A stretch of DNA of 64,000 bases from Fragilaria crotonensis (lineage: Eukaryota; Bacillariophyta; Fragilariophyceae; Fragilariales; Fragilariaceae). The stretch is from the NCBI GenBank assembly GCA_022925895.1, contig JAKSYS010000240.1, positions 16,295 to 80,294 of the forward strand, written 5' to 3'. Positions 60,323 through 64,000 of the stretch are shown one piece after another; positions within the stretch are counted from its first letter, which is position 1, and each line of letters begins with the position of its first letter. The position numbers and the translations under genes are program-made. The notes under the pieces were generated by a model that was given only the letters and a program-made list of their open reading frames with translations, searched no databases and was not told where the DNA came from.

Positions 60323-63300
60323 TGGCTTGTTTCACCATGAGGCAATATATGGTAGGAGCACGTAGACTCAGTATTCTAAAATTTTAGTTGAACTGAGAAA
60401 CTGCCTCCAATCCTCCGGCAGTCTCCTCAAAATAGAACAAGAATTCGGTATGATCCATAAATCTATATCTTCGACAATCTGTTTCATTCGCATCTATTTG
60501 CACTACGAGGCCGAAACGATGAAGAAGCAACGAGAATAATTGAAGGTGAGCTGCACGTTGAACAGATTCGTCTTTATCGGTCTTGCATTTCCGAAAGTAC
60601 CGATAGCGTCTCAGACGTTATACTCCTGCTGCTGGCGTTTCATTCTTTGCTGCCATCAGAACAACGTCCTCTATTGCAGGCGAGACAAAGCTTTGCACAA
60701 AGCCAGCATCAAAGTCAACTACAGCTCGGTGGGTTTTGAATTCCTTCCTGACGCGTTCAATCCGAGGCAAGGTGAGTGCTGTAGGAATACTGTCCTCGCA
60801 ACTGTTCAGGTTTTGTTGATGAAGGACAAAGTATGCACATATGTATGATCGTGCCCGTCGTGAAAGCTTTGCACTGTCACTGTTTTGAGGACATCTCTGC
60901 TTGTACATTCTTTCACTAACGCCTTGAAAGATGTCTTTCCCTTTTTAGAATCCAGTGGCATTTTGCGGTAGACACTCTTCGACACCCCCCAACTGTATTC
61001 AATTCCCTCGCCGGCCATTTCGGCGTGGAACTTTGGAGTGATGAGGACCGAAACTCCAAGTGCATGTCCCACATGCTGCAACGCTGTCATCTCTTCAGCA
61101 AAGTCAAGACACGATGCCATCAGATATTTTAAGCTCCAATTTTCGGCATCCTCCATATCTTCACCATCATTCTTGTCCTTCGCAATATCCATTGTATACT
61201 TGTCAATATTGCCTTCATCTATCCATCCTCGCTCCCAAAGGACTTGCATGAGACCTTTCGGCTGGCCTAACCAACCTTTTTTCTCCCTTGTCCTTTCCAC
61301 TTTTGGATCCAAATTGTTATCCCTTGCAATCTGTTGTAATTCGGTCAGGCGATATTGGCGGCGATTGCTCAAGATATTGAGGAGCGAGCTCCGATTTGAG
61401 TTCAGCGATGGTTTTGTTTCGCATTCGCGGAATGCCTGCCGGAGATGGAGTATGCGGTCATCACGGTTAAGTTCCCGTTCTTGTGGTGACATCCAGAATG
61501 GACCATCATCCTCCGAGGTAAACACAAAGATTGTGTGTCGCCAACGTTTAAGGTTCGTGCAGCATGCATCCCGAGGTACCCATCGTGTTCCTTTATTTTT
61601 GACTCACGCATTATTGGTTGTGCTCCTCCATAGCTTCTATTCATACTGTAAGCATCTAGACCGCCCGTCAATTTCTTTGAATGTCCCTGCGAATGATCAA
61701 ACAGAAAACGAAGTCAAATTGGGGTATATAACTTTGATGCAGTCGACGCAGTCCTCAAACTGCATGCTCATGTGATTGTAAGTCCAATACCCTTCGTTGT
61801 TTGCTCCCAATTCGAAACTCACAACAAATGGCGATTCTTCCAGGTCTTTCTTGGACACTTGGCCATGAACTGCAATCGCTGCATCAAGGTCAACATAGTT
61901 ATGACCACGACGAGTCTCATTTATTTCTTCCATCTGAATCCGACTGATCGGAACTCCGAATCCGGTTTCACGCGATTGAATTGCGGAGAGCATGAGGCTC
62001 ATTCCGTCCGTCTTTGGCAAAAGTGGACGTTGACCTAGTGGCCCAACCCATTGGCGTGATTTGAGCAGAAACTGGTTGAACACGCTTTCATCTTGGCCGA
62101 AGATCATCAGTGGTTTCAGACCTAGCGGCTTGCGAACGCTGAGGTTCCCTCCAAACATACCAAAGCCCATTTCCTCCGCAACCGAATGAAGAAAATCAAA
62201 ATCGTCCACGTGGAATTCAATCATTTCTTTGCCCGAAGGCTGCTCTTGGTAAGAATATCCTTGACCTCCGACGTCGTCTGAAATTCTTTCTCTGACTTCC
62301 ACTTTTCCACAGTTTCTCTTCTCACTTGAATCCATCGATGGGTTCGAGGTTCAAGCTTCGATAGGTATTTCGTGCAGAACTCGTTCCGGTGGAATACGAC
62401 ATTGGGTCTCTCATGCCCATCAACAAAGAAGGATTTCTTGCGACTGTCGTAATGAAAGCCGAGACGTCGAAGCCATCGCCAGGTTGTCGTCAATGAGATA
62501 GGAGAATCTAGATACGTCTGAAGGAGTGGGCAGCAGTCTTTAATTGTAGTACTAGATTCACCGTTCTCGTTTGTTGCATTCTCCTCCGTGTCATCGTCAT
62601 TCACCTGCGAACAATAGTTAGGAATTATCTTAGTGATCAGCTCGTTACGTGCCGATTCCACTGTTAGGTCAGCAAGGCTTCCAATACAGTAGTCAATCCA
62701 TGGTAATGTGATTTCTTCACGGAAGTACTCTAGAAGATCAGGGAGTGGTTTCTTTTGTTTATGTATCTTCGGGTCTGGTAACGGAAAGTGCTCGCGATTC
62801 GCTCGCAGTAGGATATTCCAGCCTGCAACTGTAAGCTTGCTGGTTGCGGCTTCAATGCCCATCCTATTGCTATCATAGACAGCCTGGGAGCAGCAATCTT
62901 CTACCCACCGAGCAGAGTTCATCTCCTCCAAGGCCATGATATATGCTAAGCAAAGAATGGAGCATCGCTGTCGTATTATGAAGATATCATACGGAGAACA
63001 GAGATTGTCTACATCATGCTTATCAATGAGGTCTCTCCACCCGTCAGGACTTCTATTGACTTGCTGCAGCCTTTCTATACGTTGCTGAAGAACATCAACA
63101 ACGCTTCGGTTGTCGGTTGAGCTCCCAAGGAAGAGCTTTTTTGCCTCCGGACTGTCCCAGTAGCTCTCTACCGAGATAATTGCCGAATCAGATCCAGAAG
63201 CAAGTTGAGAAGCCTTTGCTTTCTTCTGACTACCAGGAGATTGTGCCGCAACAGCTGCACCTGCTTCAGCTTTCCTCTTTGCTCTCGATTGATATGAATT

Positions 63301-63996
63301 TCCGTCGTCAGATCCACAATTTCCGATGAACCACGTGCCACACTATAGCGATCATTTATTCCTGCGTCTTGCAACAGAGACAAGAAACATTTCTTTCCAT
63401 CTGGCGGACGTTCGACCAATCCTCCGGGATCTGTTACGTAGTATCCCCAGATCTTTCGTTTTGGATTGCCGAAGATATCAAGGCCTTTGGCTGACCTCCG
63501 GAATCGGCCAGTATCATTCAATTCTGTGAAGTCATCAAGTGTTGCGCCTTCGCATGATGAAATTGCTTTGTTCAACATGCCTCTATCGAATCCAAGGGCC
63601 TTGAGAGTTGGAAACTGGGCATTGATTGCACGGAAATAGAGTTCGTCTGACAGCCATTTGTCTCGGTATCGTTGTTGCTTGGTGATTTCAAGCCAACACT
63701 GATAATACGTTGCGAGCGTCTTCATTATGTCTCAACTGCCGACCCTCGCAAGTTAAACTCTGCCTTGAAGTATATTATTGATCCAGTCGCAACAAAAGGC
63801 TCGGCAGTTACGAAGTGTAAGTTGGTGAAGTTGTCGTTACAATATCATGGTCCGAACAACTTTTTTTGGTGTGGTTTCGATCGTCTTGTTTCGATGTGCG
63901 AGGCTGCCATCCCCTGGCATAAAACGAAGACGTCACGGATTTTGTACTGATCCTACACGAGTTGCACTATATTTTGCTACGAAGCGAAACAAGCCA
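60323..63996 (-). mobile_element. TA-flanked DNA transposon, copy 2
   Basis: The 3674-bp element lies between TA dinucleotides (60321-60322 and 63997-63998). Both ends read TGGCTTGTTTC inward, followed by weaker inverted similarity (AGCAAAATATAG against GGCAATATATGG). It encodes a minus-strand transposase related along its length to copy 1 but clearly diverged, so the two copies represent separate lineages of one family. The right end matches the fragment disrupted by LINE2. Confidence 0.75.
60618..63725 (-). pseudogene. DDE-type transposase, copy 2 (frameshifted)
   Basis: Coding starts near ATG 63725 (MKTLATYYQCWLEITKQQRYR). A helical domain region follows (about 62938-63160, with LQQRIERLQQVNRSPDGW and IRQRCSILCLAY), and it aligns with 21420-21590 of copy 1. 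After TTTWRWLRRLGFHYDSRKKS come the candidate catalytic motifs. These are GQDESVF (Asp at 62090-62092), DHSQGH (Asp at 61696-61698) and PKFHAEMAGEGIEYSWG (Glu at 60998-61000). The C-terminal piece with DFDAGFVQS is shared with copy 1 (DFDLGFVNS). Frameshifts lie near 62230-62330, 61700 and 60860, so no complete protein is made. The conserved motifs in two independently damaged copies show that the family was under protein selection. Confidence 0.75.
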
Positions 63997-64000
63997 TACT

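Overview
The window looks like eukaryotic nuclear DNA, most likely from a diatom (a stramenopile alga). The supporting evidence is a DUF6824 gene (a domain I know mainly from diatoms), a type II membrane-anchored cyclophilin-like protein, ankyrin-repeat gene clusters without visible introns, a Ty1/copia element, and RNase H-bearing LINEs. There are no bacterial operons, rRNA, tRNA or CRISPR arrays. The species cannot be named from the sequence.

Layout. Two ankyrin subfamilies occupy the window. The plus-strand subfamily (genes A 501-1061, B 9146-11254, C 18053-18855, D 24553-25146 plus 34415-35069, E 35545-37947) sits in a repeated unit made of a GTAC-rich 5' spacer with a conserved leader, the ankyrin gene, and a conserved 3' module of about 1.7 kb. 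The minus-strand subfamily (4299-6678 and the 1169-residue gene at 56329-59838) lies each time just beyond a decayed cyclophilin copy, so a [cyclophilin relic + inverted ankyrin gene] cassette occurs twice. The intact cyclophilin-like gene (51566-52570) and the DUF6824 gene (53006-53902, minus) are the only clear single-copy-type genes.

Mobile DNA fills more than a third of the window. A young copia element (11201-16949; LTRs with two visible differences) is inserted at the 3' end of ankyrin gene B. A 9.3-kb LINE (25147-34414) splits ankyrin gene D with a perfect 13-bp target-site duplication, and both gene halves stay in frame. A second, related 10.3-kb LINE (39871-50213, 16-bp duplication) keeps an intact ORF2 of about 1963 residues (endonuclease, reverse transcriptase, RNase H, zinc-binding motif, C-terminal PCNA-binding-like motif). 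Its ORF1 is broken by two nested insertions, each with its own 15-16-bp duplication. One (316 bp) shares the LINE's 3' tail. The other (808 bp) has a LINE-like 5' head. LINE2 itself lies inside the end of a DNA transposon. Two near-complete copies of that transposon family (20513-24067 and 60323-63996) have TA target duplications, inverted termini and a frameshifted DDE-type transposase.

How it fits together. The region appears to grow by segmental duplication and unequal exchange of ankyrin units, to be interrupted by retroelements, and to carry non-autonomous elements that seem to borrow the LINE's ends. Many long frames are broken by single-base indels, often in homopolymers. These could be real decay or consensus errors, and raw reads would be needed to decide. 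The strongest leads are the LINE with its two apparent parasites, the C-terminal PIP-like motif of its ORF2, the TA-targeting transposon family, and a CAG expansion that replaced the ancestral start region of ankyrin gene E.
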